Assembly: GCA_963971225.1 (NCBI GenBank)
Contig: OZ020267.1
Location: forward strand, 86,417,648 to 86,481,647
Origin: Melieria omissa
Taxonomy: Eukaryota; Arthropoda; Insecta; Diptera; Ulidiidae
DNA length: 64,000 bases
Reading direction: 5' to 3'
In this document: positions 45,700 to 56,140 of the stretch, piece by piece
How positions within the stretch are numbered: the first letter of the stretch is position 1
How the letters are laid out: every line of letters begins with the position of its first letter
Position numbers and translations under genes: made by a program
The notes under the pieces: generated by a model
The model's input: only the letters and a program-made list of their open reading frames with translations
Told to the model about the DNA's origin: nothing
Databases searched by the model: none

Positions 45700-46164
45700 C
45701 CCAACCACCTGGTAATTTCTTACCTCGCTTTTTAAAGACTTGATCTCACTTGCCACAGAAATCCCTCGTTGATACCCTTGTTCCACTGGCGAACACTGTC
45801 ACACTGGTTGTTGTTTGAGTAATTTATGTCCTCGTTTAATTTGTTGTTCAGCTGCTCTTGTTAAACGATCTGCTCTATTCGGCGACGCAAAGAGAAGTGT
45901 GGTTTCCATGTTTTAAATGGTATCTCAGTACAAAGCACAACTTTGTTTTGTTGATTTCATGTTGCAAATGAATTAAAAGAAGAATTAATAAATGTTATGG
46001 TTTTTACTTTTGCGACTTTTATTCACAAAAAATTAAAAAAACCTTAAATATTACAAAATACTTGGAAAATAAGTGTAGGGAGTTTCGTAGCGAAAATTGC
46101 TTGACAGCGTAGGGAAAAGTAGGGATTTTAAAAAAAAAAAAAAGTTAACATCACTGCTTCGGGA

Positions 46165-47303
46165 ACGATCACTTGGATAATTCGAGCGGTTGCTTAATGT
46201 TTCGATAATGAATAATGCTACTGGCAAACAAGTATAAAAATCCGAAAATGGTGTTGTAAGTCGGTTTGGGTTTGGTTAAGCAATAGTGACAGACAGACAA
46301 CCAAAATAAAGTAAAGGGACAGTAGTGGTAATTTGTGAAATAAAGTAACTTTTTACTAAGGCATTCAATCAAGGTATTCCGGCTGCTTTAACCGTTAGTG
46401 TTTTAAGTGTTAGGAAATTTTACAAATTTGTCCCCTTAATGGTTGACTAGCATTCAGGAAAAATATTTGAAAAAATAAATGTTTGCGGGGCGGTTCTACA
46501 TTAAACCATTTAAGAACAACATTAGCTTCTGAACAATTTCCTTGCACTTTTGTGAACTTAGACCAAGATGTGGTTCCATTAACTCTTGTTCCAGCGTCCA
46601 ATTTTGTGTTTGAATGTATGCATTTTTTCATTACACTTCACAAAGTCAGGAGTTTCGGAATATCAGAGTCGATAAATTGTACACTAAACCAAGCCTCTAA
46701 TCTCTACAAACTAAGTTGTAACTTATTGTAAGTATTCTGCTTACAAAACAAGCATTAATTTCGGCTTTTTTATTCGCAATATTTTTATACGAATTTTATA
46801 CAACTTTTGTTAAAATAAAAACCAATTTTATATAAAATACTGACCTAAAAACGACTAATAGCCTATTTCCTTAAATGCATTCAATCCTTTAATGTCTTAA
46901 ATATCGCATTTAAATGCTCAAATTCCCATACAATTGTTTTTGTATCAAAATGCGTAAACTTATTTTCAGAACTGAGCTAACTCGGTTTTGACGTTTACAA
47001 ACGCCTTAAGGGGGGCACTCCATGAAATGGTTTAAAAAAATATATTTTTTTTTTGCTTTAATCGAAAGATATCTGTGGTCAAAAGCAATAACCGCCTAAG
47101 TCGAAAATTGCTGTTTCGAGCAATTTCGTTTTAAAGTTTTAGCGCGTAGTGTGTTCATTATGGGAATGCGAATAGGTTTTTATTAAAAACTTTTTTTATT
47201 TTAAAGTTACAAACTTCCCGATTTTAAACAAACGTAGAGCACAGTCAAGGGAACGTGGTGGCATCCATAACTCAATTTCTTCTTAAGTCGACTTAAGCGG
47301 TTA
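46165..47303. other. AT-rich spacer
   Basis: No protein-like ORF. TTAAGGGGGGCACTCCATGAAATGG at about 47006-47030 resembles the end of the TTAA-flanked MITE at 55419-56126 and is followed, as there, by a T run and GCTTTAATCGA. No matching second end found. Confidence 0.5.
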
Positions 47304-47305
47304 TA

Positions 47306-48046
47306 TCAGGTGTACAACTTTGCTTCCGCCGTTTTCCGATGGGTGGCTGTACCGGCTGAGGCTGGTTGAAATACATAGATGGTAATGCCTTTAAAGTGAG
47401 TGTGGACAGTGCCTAACGAATTGTCATCGCCGTTTCAGTGACAGTTGTTCTTGTTTTCGTATTATTCACGCTCGAAAATGTCCGTTTATGTGCCCAATTC
47501 TCGCCATTTGCGGGAAGTTTTACTTTTCTGTTACAATTCGAAAAAAAATGCAGCTGAAGCGCATCGAATGCTCTCAGAAACTTACGGTGATGCTGCTCTG
47601 AGTGAAAGAACGTGTCGGGAGTGGTTTCAACGTTTTAAAAATGGAAGAGCGACATGACCAAGTCATCCTCCAACACGACAATGCTCGGCCTCACGTCGCA
47701 AAAGTGGTCAAAAAGTACCTGGAAACGCTGAAATGGGAAGTCTTGCCCCACCCGCCGTATTCCCCAGATGTCGCCCCTTCTGACTTCCACCTATTCCGTT
47801 CGATGGCACACGGCCTGGCAGATCAACATTTTCAATCCTTCGAAGAATTGGAAAAATGGATTGCTTCATGGATAGCGTCAAAAGAGGACTCCTTTTTTCG
47901 AGCCGGGATCCGAAAATTGCCGGAAAGATGGGAGAAAGTTGTCGCTAGCGACGGACAATACTTTGAATAATACATTTGTAAGCACTTTTTCGCAATAAAG
48001 CTTTTAATTTTGGAAAAAAACGGCGGAAGCAAAGTTGTACACCTGA
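47306..48046 (+). mobile_element. Second mariner, internally deleted (741 bp)
   Basis: Perfect 30-bp inverted ends start TCAGGTGTACAACTTTGC, with TA at 47304-47305 and 48047-48048. It differs from the mariner at 34237 in ends and sequence. Confidence 0.9.
47478..47970 (+). pseudogene. Mariner transposase, middle deleted
   Basis: The ATG at 47478 starts MSVYVPNSRHLREVLLFCY, the N-terminal DNA-binding part through TCREWFQRFKNG (to about 47645). After a deletion and frame change it resumes at DQVILQHDNARPHVAK and YSPDVAPSDFHLF, which has D34D spacing, and ends at 47970. The first catalytic Asp region is missing. It keeps DNA-binding and end sequences, the reverse of the other mariner. Confidence 0.87.
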
Positions 48047-48048
48047 TA

Positions 48049-48746
48049 GCTTTCGAGCACAGATATATTATCCGAGAACATTATTGGAAAGTTTCAAAGT
48101 CGAACTCTGAAAACTTTCGGAGACACAGTTATTTTCATCGACGCGCGTTCAGCCACACCAGGTGTTCCGAATAACTTTGGAACGCGTTTCCTCATAAACA
48201 CGTTCTTGTAGTCCGTCCACATGATACAAAAAAAACTACTGACCCGATCTACACGAATCTATACTCGTTTTGTAGGATATTGAACAGAGAAGTGCATGAA
48301 CCTCTGAAATCTATTTTAAAAAAAAAATTTTTTGACTGTTTTTTTAATAAAGAAAAGTAAGAAAAAACCAACTTTTTTGTAGTTTATATGGCTTTGTTGC
48401 TAAATTTTGAATATTTTTATAGTTTTTGAGGTTCACGCACTTGCGACAAGCCTGCTGATTAATTTGATATATAATTTGTATGTTTCAGACTTTAACTTCG
48501 GACGGCATCGTGTGGACGGGAAGACGTCTTTTTTTTAAACCAAGCCTCGGGAATTGTTCAATATGTTTGCCATTTTTAATTTTTTTTTTTTAAATAGCAA
48601 ATAAAAAACGTGGAACTTCTCATGAACCCTCTTGACATTAAAAATTCAGACAGCTCTGGTATCAATTAGCTGCCAACTTTCACCTGTTGAGAAGGAAAGC
48701 GGAGTGCTTTTCATGCAGTAGAGGGGCTACAAGAAACCATACATAC
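48049..48746. other. AT-rich spacer
   Basis: No gene seen. T and A runs occur at 48316-48345 and 48585-48600. Confidence 0.55.
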
Positions 48747-49054
48747 TGTAACGATGAGGCACTCTGTCGCTGTTCCATGCATGAATGCTTTTACGGGCAT
48801 ACTTTTAGGCATGCACTTTAGAGTACGGCCGACTTGCTATAATTTCGATATGGCAAGGATGGCTCGCGATGGTAATGGGAAGCGCGAGAACGATCGAGAG
48901 ATAGTCCAACAGGAATATGCGAGAACAGTCGGCGCAATAACTAGACAATTATAAAAGGCAGCCGGCTGTGATTGACGTTTTCGCTGAATAGTTGAAGTGG
49001 TTTTATTTTCAAGCACAATCCAGAGACGAACTTAGAGAAGTTATTTTCGTAGCA
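48747..49054 (+). repeat. G1 5' LTR, A/D subfamily (copy D)
   Basis: It begins TGTAACGATGAGGCACTCTG and ends TTCGTAGCA. TTATAAAAGGCAGCCGG at about 48950 is the TATA region. It is shorter than the E LTR (308 against 465 bp). Confidence 0.85.
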
Positions 49055-49073
49055 ATTGGTGTCAGAAGTGGGT
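49055..49073 (+). promoter_or_regulatory. G1 primer-binding site (copy D)
   Basis: TTGGTGTCAGAAGTGGG follows the LTR, as in copy E. It looks complementary to a leucine-tRNA-type 3' end (from general knowledge). Confidence 0.65.
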
Positions 49074-49479
49074 TTGTGTTACTGAAAATAAACAAAAAAA
49101 AAAAGACTATAAAACTCAGATATGGTCAAACTCGAGCTGCTGAAGGTGGACCAGCAGAAGAAGGAGCTGGCCGCCTGGAATTTGCCGACTGCTGGCGGAA
49201 AGGTAGAGTTACAGCTGCGCGAGCGACAGGCGTGTGAATCACGTGGCATCGATTTTTTTTTTAACTTCCATTTTTATTACACCTGCCTAATAAAAGGCAT
49301 CTCGTAATATTCTATTATTTGGAAATAATTTATGTACATAGATCAATATCAGAATATACATACATTTATGAACTTAACAAAACACTAGCGTATAACAGTA
49401 AGTTTACAATACATACATACAGTTTACAGTACATATTTCATTAAAAATTTCTAGATGGTAAGTCAGAAGTTGTAAGTCG

Positions 49480-49838
49480 TTTAAGCCTTCGGATTCGTCT
49501 TTCTTCGATCAGGGGTATATGCTGTATTTCGACGTTGCCGTGATTTGTCAATAATATGTTTCGTGCTGAGTTTTTTTTATTGTTTCTTCAACTGTGCTGA
49601 TTGAAAGGTGCCGATGCAAAGAGTCGTTTGTGATGTACCAAAGAGCGTCTACTATTTTTCGTATTATTTTTGATTGCGTACGCTGTATAATGTCAACGTT
49701 TGTTTTGCATGCCGTACCCCATATCTGAATACCATATCTCCAGATAGGAGCAATGACAGTGTTGTATATCAGTAATTTGTTGTTTAGGGATAAGTTTGAT
49801 TGTTTAGCTAGAAGTCATTGCAGTTGTCGGAACTTGTT
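49480..49838 (-). pseudogene. Jockey ORF2 C-terminus
   Basis: The minus strand reads APIWRYGIQIWGTACKTN and IIQRTQSKIIRKIVDALW, conserved ends of Jockey ORF2, separated from RT by the solo LTR. An in-frame stop occurs near 49815. Confidence 0.78.
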
Positions 49839-49844
49839 GTTAAT

Positions 49845-50409
49845 AATTTTGGTTGAGTGGGAATTCCGTGGTCCTGGTGTAAGTTCAGCTCTGTGGCCTT
49901 TCCAAATGAAAACACTTTCTTCTCGGATGGTCAATTCTCAACTGCCTTTATTTTTGCTCACTAGTATTATTTATAGTAATTAATGCATGCGTGAAACCAG
50001 AGGGAAAGCATTACAGGCGCGTCAGCTATTTCTTCTTGTGCGGTATGGTACGGTGACCGGAGGAAAACGCGTCGTCAGTTAGTCTGCGTTCAAGTGGCTC
50101 TGGTCAAGTGCGATTTCGGCAATTATGCCGAAAGGGCGGAAATGTTTGGTGCAACGCAATATGGTTCGCAGGAATTTTAAGTGGGTCACAATGCTTGGTG
50201 CATTGTGGTGGTGTTGGGCAATACGATTCCAAAGAATTTTAAGTGGGTCGCTAAAATGCTTGGTGCATTGCGGTGTGCAATACGATTCTAGGGAATTTTA
50301 AGTGGGTCGCTAAAGTGACACTTGACAAAAGCGATAAACGTAAATAATGCTAATTATTGTTTATTGCTTTTTGTGTCAAAATATTCTTTGAATTGGGGTG
50401 ACCATAACT
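49845..50409 (-). repeat. Solo LTR, errantivirus-like ends, in the Jockey RT
   Basis: The 565-bp block is flanked by GTTAAT at 49839-49844 and 50410-50415; removing it restores Jockey reading. On the minus strand it starts AGTTATGG and has AATAAAGGCAG near its 3' end. Three copies of AGCGACCCACTTAAAATTC-type repeats lie at about 50165-50315. No internal region is present, and no relative occurs in this window. Confidence 0.75.
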
Positions 50410-50416
50410 GTTAATC

Positions 50417-51403
50417 TCATTCTTTTTTTTTAATATGTTCACGCCATGTAAGTTTTGCATCAATTGTCATACCCAGGTATTTTGCCTTATTGTCAATTTG
50501 AATTGTGCAGTCGTCTATTTTAAGCGGGTGCTGGTTAAAAGATCTGTTGGTGTAGATGACTTCTACTGTTTTTTCAGCATTTATCTGGATACCCCAGATC
50601 TTGAACCACCTCACTGTGTCATTTATTATGGTTTGGAGGTTTTGTTCAGCTGTTATAAGTTGCTTGCTAGATGAAAGCAATACTGTGTCGTCGGCAAATG
50701 TTGCAATCATGCTGTCGTCAAAAGAAGGAACAGGTACGTCCGCAGTATAAATTAAGTATTGAAGAGGACCTAACACACTGCCTTGAGGAACACCAGCACT
50801 CATAGTGCGCATTTCTGAGTCAGCATCTTGAAATTTCACAAAGAAATGTCTATTTTTTAAGTAGCTTTGCAATAAGTCATAAAAGTCAAGTGGTAGAAAG
50901 GATTTTAGCTTGTGGAGTAGACCTTTGTGCCATACACTGTCAAACGCTTTTGCGACGTCAAGATACACTGCCGCACTGTATTTTTTGTCATCAACGTCTT
51001 TGTGTATCTTATTGACAACTCTATGAATTTGCTGAGTCGTTGAGTGTCTGCGCCTGAATCCAAATTGGTGTGTTGGAATTATGTTTTTCTGAGTCAAGAT
51101 AGGGTCAAGTCGTTCAATGAGAAGTTTTTCGTATACTTTTGATAATGTTGGTAGCAAGCTTATAGTTCAATATGATGTTGTTTGGGTTGGGGTTTTCCCC
51201 GGCTTTACCAGTGCGATAATCTTAGCCACTTTCCAAACCACAGGAAAATATTTTAGCCGTGATATTGCATTGAAAACGTTTCTAATATACACATAGTCTG
51301 CGTTTGGTAATTCCTTTAAAACCTTGCCGGATATTAAGTCAAAGCCAGGTGATTTTTTACTTTTAAGAGTCATGATTTTTCGTCGAATCTCATCAGTTGT
51401 CAT
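50417..51403 (-). pseudogene. Jockey ORF2 reverse transcriptase
   Basis: Two open parts meet near 51160. The first has KKSPGFDLISGKVLKEL and VWKVAKIIALVKPGK. The second has LPTLSKVYEKLLIERL, FGFRRRHSTTQQ, YLDVAKAFDSVWH, GVPQGSVLGPLQYLIY and TFADDTVLL. It ends where the solo LTR begins. The catalytic FADD is intact; the frame is not. Confidence 0.87.
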
Positions 51404-52084
51404 TTTAGGTATGGCTTTGTTTTGTATTTCTCGCGTTGTTGGTAATATTATTTTTTGTCGGTCAAGAGGATTTGAAAACGTTCTTTCAAAGTGTTGTGCA
51501 AGGATGTCAGCTTTTTGTGTGTTACTTCTGGCCCAAATTCCGCTTGGACTTTTGATGGGTGGTTGATGAGGTATAGCGTTGTTTAGGTTTTTCGTTGCTC
51601 TCCACAGTGACTAATGTGTTGACATACTGGGCTCTAAGTTCGTCAAATAATTGCTGAGTCTATCTTCCTTGTCCTTTTTTAGCATCATATTAACTTCCTT
51701 CGTTATGTCATTAAGCTTAGCTTTGTTTAGTGGGTGCCTGGACCTCTGCCATTGTTTACGGAGCCGTCTCTTCTGCTTTATTTTGTTAAGATGACATTCT
51801 TCATACTTAGATTTTGCATAAAACGTTTTGGTCCGAGTATTGGGGTTGACGCACTTGCAGCCTTGATTACTGTCATTGAAATATGCGATAGCTGAATCGA
51901 CATCTTTTTTAAACTTTAAGCGGACATTCATCATAAGATTACGGTCGATTAATTCTCTAAAAGACTGCCAATCAGTTTTAAGGTTATATGGCAGGAATTG
52001 TTGTGATAGACGAAGTGGCTGGCTTAAATACATATGCCAGTATAACGGGTGAGTGGTCGGAAGATAAATCGAAGCAAGATTCAA
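51404..52084 (-). pseudogene. Jockey ORF2 linker between endonuclease and RT
   Basis: A basic segment (YEECHLNKIKQKRRLRKQW) in a frame that stops at 51611, with further degraded sequence to 51404. It overlaps the end of the endonuclease frame by 100 bp, indicating a frame change near 52050. Confidence 0.7.
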
Positions 52085-53171
52085 TTGTCATGCAGTCTGG
52101 CTCGATGTTGCGAGTAATGTAAAAGTCAAGTAAGTCTGGAATTTTAACTGGGTCAGAAGGCCAATACGTTGGTTGTCCACTACTTATAAACCGGCTTTTA
52201 TTTTCTTTGATGGCGTCCAGTAGGTTTCGTCCTTTTTTGTTAGTCAATCTAGATCCCCACATTATGTTTTTAGCATTAAAGTCACCACCAGTTATGAATC
52301 GCTTCCCAAGTGTCCAAAGGAAGTTGAAGTAATTTGTTTTGTCATTGTTATATTTAGGCGGGCAATATATTGATGAAATGGCTATTGCTCCACATTGATC
52401 TTCGATTGCGATTACTGTTGCTTGCATGTTATTTAACTTCAAACTTTCCATTTCAATACATTTAATGTCGTCTCTAAGAATAATTGCAGTACCACGATGA
52501 GCTTTATTTTCGGGGTGATTAGTCGTAAGTATTTTGTAATTGGGGATTTTAAAGTAGGTTTTGTCTGTAAAGTGCGTTTCTGTAACCAGCATAATGTCAA
52601 CGCTGTTGTTCGCCAAAAAGGTTTTAACTTCTAACCGTAGGAACACAATTGGAGCGTATGGACGTATGGGCGCACGGCGTACGGCGTAAATACGCTGTCG
52701 AAATACGTTCAGACGTTGCCTTGCTCACAATTCCAGCGTGAGCAGCAACGTATAAAATACTCAAAATACGTTTTTCAATTGTCAAAAAATGAATAATACG
52801 CCCATACGCGGCGTAAAAAATAGAAATAGATCTAAGTGAGCGTACGACTTTTTACGTTCATACGCTTGCGTCGTCAATTGTGTGCGCTTTCATAGAAATA
52901 TATGAAATTTCATTTGACAACGCAATACGTCGAACGTAAATACGCTCCAATTGTGTTCCTACGGTAAATGAACGTACGACGTTTTTACGCTCATACGCTT
53001 GCGTCGTCAATTGTGTGCGCTTTCATAGAAATATATGAAATTTCATTTGACAACGCAATACGTCGAACGTAAATACGCTCATACGCTCCAATTGTGTTCC
53101 TACGGTAAAGCATGTTTGCTGAGTCCGTTTGCATTCCACAGCGTTATTTTAATTTTGTTTGTGTTGTCCAT
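51984..53171 (-). pseudogene. Jockey ORF2 endonuclease (split by a MITE)
   Basis: An ATG at 53171 starts ITLWNANGLSKHA-type residues, interrupted after about 20 codons by the MITE. It resumes below 52634 with DIMLVTETHFTDKTYF, YNNDKTNYFNFLW, GGDFNAKNIMWGSR and DLSSDHSPVILAYVF. All are AP-endonuclease motifs. Confidence 0.85.
52635..53105. repeat. Palindromic MITE with TAA duplications and a duplicated end
   Basis: Inverted ends CCGTAGGAACACAATTGGAG and the complement are flanked by TAA (52632-52634, 53106-53108), as expected for PIF/Harbinger-like MITEs. An earlier end plus TAA occurs at 52955-52967, after which about 138 bp of the right half is repeated to 53105. Inside are many ACGTA/TACGC words. 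Confidence 0.82.
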
Positions 53172-53246
53172 CTATTTTCGACACCAACAGCGTAAGTATG
53201 TTCATCATATTTGGCATTTGGGAAACTAGTTGCTTAATCATATCCT

Positions 53247-53487
53247 TTAATTCAGTGAGGTCATTTTGCGTTGTTGCTGTTTTTGAGGCGTTTTTTGTGT
53301 TTGTGAAGATGCCACTGCTGCATAAGAAATTCCAGAGGAGACGTTAGCGGAAGCTGGTTGTATTGGGAGAGTATCAGGTTGTTTGGTAGGGACGTCTTTA
53401 TTTCTTAATGCTGGAAAGCGTTTAATTTTTAAGGACTTGTATATCATACACCTTTTGTAGTTGGCCGTGTGTTTTTCCCCGCACAGA
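53247..53487 (-). pseudogene. Jockey ORF1 C-terminal fragment
   Basis: The minus-strand text IDALCGEKHTANYKRCMIYK is the last Cys/His knuckle of a Jockey ORF1, followed by a Ser/Gln-rich tail ending at 53247. The 5' truncation point of the LINE is just upstream, at the duplication. Confidence 0.82.
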
Positions 53488-53619
53488 GCATCGATTGGGT
53501 TGCGCACGAATTCGCGACGCAGGAGCTAGAGGCGTCGCACAGTGGGGTAATTGAGGCCGAAAATGCCGATTAATTCACCCATGCTATTTAGATATGAAAT
53601 AACTATTAGGTTTAATTAA

Positions 53620-54083
53620 TCGAACATTAGAAAGTAAACAACAAATGTTTTTGGGTATACTTTAGTGAATTGTTGTACGGAAGCGAAACATGGCCAGTCT
53701 CGAATGCCATCACCCAGACGCTACAAACTTTCGTCAACAAATGCTTGCGAATCATCTGCAGGATATTCTGACCCACGTCAATTAATAACGACGCGCTGTG
53801 GAATATTACAAATGAGGAACCCATTCTGAGGCAAATAAAGCGCAGAAAATGGATATGGATAGGTCATACACTAAGAAAACTTCCCAACAGCATCACGAGA
53901 ATGGCACTGGACTGGAACCCGGAAGGAAGTAGAAGTCGCGGTCGACAAAAAAACACATGGAGAAGGTCGACCCTACGCGAATTAGCCGATGTCAACACCA
54001 CATGGGACGGCGCAAAAACAACAGCCCAGAATAGTGTACGATGGAAGAGTCTTTTTGAGGCCCTATGCTCCAGTGAGGAGTGA
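53620..54083 (+). pseudogene. LINE ORF2 3' fragment (RTE-like)
   Basis: With one frame change near 53765 it reads ELLYGSETWPVSNAIT, then LRQIKRRKWIWIGHTLRK, RMALDWNPEGSRSRGRQ and WKSLFEALCSSEE before a TGA and an A run at 54085. This pattern ends ORF2 in RTE-like LINEs. It differs from the full RTE at 23497. Confidence 0.7.
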
Positions 54084-54085
54084 AA

Positions 54086-55414
54086 AAAAAAACTTTAGTG
54101 GACATTTTTTAAGAAAACGGTAAAAAACTAAAAAAGTTACAAAAGATAAATCTGCACATTTCTAATGAAAGTTAAGTTGAACAGTTTAACTGAAACATTT
54201 CATCGCTATCTCTTGTAGCTAATTCAATATCATCATTATGATGATGATTATCAATATTATAATCTTCATCATCAACATTATAAGTCTCACCATCACCATT
54301 ATCATCATTCCTCATTAGTAATTTTTTCATACTTGATACAATTGGGTCAGAATTAAAAACAACAACAAACAAATCTATTAAAAATGTTTTAAATGGTATT
54401 TTTTCAGTCCACTTTCGTAAAAAATTCTCCCTGCAACACTTGAAATCGTTATTCCGTGCTTCTTGAGCTTCTTCCGACAGTTGGCCGATTGGCAATAAAG
54501 CATGTGATATGATTTGCGGTCGATGCAAAAATTATTTGTGGAAAATTTTGGACATATTTTACCGGGAAAAGCATTGTAAAAAATATTTTATAGTTTTTAA
54601 TCCATAGCTGCGAAATTTTTCTATTTCGATTTGATGTTCACAACCATAAAATGGTATGATGTTTTTATTCAAGTCTACATCGATTTTTATTATTGATGCA
54701 TTTTGAAAAAACAATAAAAACAACAATAAAACCTTTTTTTTTTTAATTATTTTGCACATTTCTATTTCTTCTAACTCATGGACCAGAGTTCGCACACAAA
54801 AATCGAAATGCTGGAAAAGTGCGGATAACTTTTCATAAAAAGTTACTGAAATATCTAAGCTATACGCTTAAGAAAACAGTTTTGCTCGATCTCACAAGAC
54901 TCACAATCATATGTCTATGAAAAGGTCCAACATTTTACAATTACTAAGAGTTTAAACAAAAAATAAAATCAAATACTTATAAACATTTTTTAACAAAACA
55001 AAATATGCACTGCATTACAGAAATACCTGAACATGAAGGTTGCATAATTAATTTTTAAATACTTTTTGAAAATCACAAAAAGAGATCGTTTCGAAGTAAA
55101 GCAAAAAACGCGTTTATCGCTGTTCGCACAAAAACTGAAAAGAAATGTCAACTTTCAGAGTGCTTTGCGGGAAAACGGTAAACTATTTTGCAGTATTTTC
55201 AGTCTAGCTCCTAATCCACTTCCACGCCCATTATAAAAGTTGGCACCAATGTTCTATACAATATTCGCAATTTATGTAAAAAAAAATAAAAAAACCGAAA
55301 GGCTTTAACTTAGGAAAAAAAATTAATTGGTTTTTTTTTACGAAAAACAAATTTTTTTTCTTTTCCAAAAAGACAATTAATAAGCTCAGTAAATGAAGTA
55401 AGAAATCCAGTGGT
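54086..55414. other. AT-rich region with a small protein remnant
   Basis: Apart from the remnant at 54172-54528, no gene is recognised. Confidence 0.5.
54172..54528 (-). pseudogene. Remnant of a transposon-like uncharacterised insect protein
   Basis: The 118-codon ORF contains HALLPIGQLSEEAQEARNND and DPIVSSMKKLL, reminiscent of the C-terminus of a repetitive protein family common in insect genomes and probably transposon-derived. An Asp/Asn/His-rich end follows. Upstream frames are broken. Recognition is from memory and uncertain. Confidence 0.4.
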
Positions 55415-55418
55415 TTAA

Positions 55419-56126
55419 GGGGACAGTCCCCTCAAGCGTCCGAGAAAAAAGCGTTTTTTCCTGATTTTTTTCTTACAGAAAGAAAGATCGGAGACATAAG
55501 AAGTTTGGGATATGTTTTAGTCATACTTTCAACTTTATTCACAAAAAAAATTACATCTGGGAAATTCTAAATGACTGAGTTTTTCACGTTTTCCGGCAGC
55601 GTTCGGAGTCCATTTGCGGGAACGATAGCAGCCGTTGTTTTCAACTAAAATCAAAAATTTTTTTTTTGTTTTCTTCGTCAGACTTATTTGTTCTATGTGA
55701 ACTACGGAAATTCCAAAAATCCAAAATTTAGACGAAAAATTATGATTTAAAAAAAAAAGTGACTTTTTTTACATTTATTTGTTAATAAAAAAGGTATTAA
55801 AAATCGGAATTTTTCAAAATCCGTAGTTCGCATAGAGTAGTTTTTCATACTGAATAAAATAAATTTTAGTTTAAGAAAATCTGTTGATAACTTTTATAGT
55901 TATCTTTCCCGCAAATTGTGAAAACATGGTTTTGAGAAAACGCACTTTAAATTTCCGTGCGTGGCCGCCAGGCACAGTGCGCGACCGACTGAATTTTCGT
56001 GCAACTCCTGAAATACTTCGAATTTGGAGCTAAAACTTTACATACATAATCTTAAATAGATGCCCAATCGATTAAGCAAAAAAAAAAAAAAACCATTTTT
56101 TGAGACCTCTTGAGGGGACTGTCCCC
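55419..56126. repeat. TTAA-flanked MITE with self-complementary ends
   Basis: GGGGACAGTCCCCTCAAG at the left and its exact complement at the right are flanked by TTAA (55415-55418, 56127-56130). Each end is itself a palindrome (GGGGACAGTCCCC). No ORF. TTAA duplications point to piggyBac- or Kolobok-like mobilisation. Confidence 0.75.
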
Positions 56127-56140
56127 TTAATTACACTGAG

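Larger units (their letters stand above)
37441..45901 (-). mobile_element. I-clade LINE, near full length, split by a CR1-type LINE
   Basis: Minus-strand order: 5' UTR, ORF1 with knuckles, ORF2 endonuclease, RT, RNase H, 3' UTR and an A tail (T run at 37441-37450). The 13-bp duplication GTTTCCATGTTTT lies at 37428-37440 and 45902-45914. It is inserted in the hAT. Confidence 0.88.
36926..46156 (+). mobile_element. Degenerate hAT element hosting two nested LINEs
   Basis: Inverted ends CAGTGATGTTAACTT and AAGTTAACATCACTG are flanked by the 8-bp duplication CTTCGGGA at 36918-36925 and 46157-46164, diagnostic of hAT. Subterminal GTAGGGA repeats occur at both ends. Without the I LINE it is about 770 bp, so internally deleted. 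Confidence 0.9.
49255..53487 (-). mobile_element. Jockey-clade LINE, 5'-truncated in ORF1, minus strand
   Basis: A T run at 49251-49261 marks the 3' A tail. ORF2 endonuclease and RT follow on the minus strand, then the end of ORF1. The duplication GCATCGATT lies at 49246-49254 and 53488-53496. It is interrupted by a solo LTR (49845-50409) and a MITE (52635-53105). RT and linker carry stops and frame changes. Confidence 0.9.
48747..53568 (+). mobile_element. G1 copy D, 5' fragment split by a Jockey LINE
   Basis: An LTR, primer site and the start of gag are present. Gag breaks at 49254 inside GCATCGATT and resumes with the same 9 bp at 53488-53496, so the Jockey element is a clean insertion. 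Similarity to gag ends at about 53568. No pol or 3' LTR remains. Confidence 0.87.
49122..53568 (+). pseudogene. G1 gag N-terminus (copy D, split)
   Basis: The ATG at 49122 starts MVKLELLKVDQQKKELAAW, a SAP-like helix-extended-helix motif, and reaches CESRGID at 49254. After the Jockey insertion the gag text resumes at 53488 (DWVAHEFATQELEASHS in the gag frame) and soon ends in unrelated sequence. Only the first 70 or so codons survive. Confidence 0.8.
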
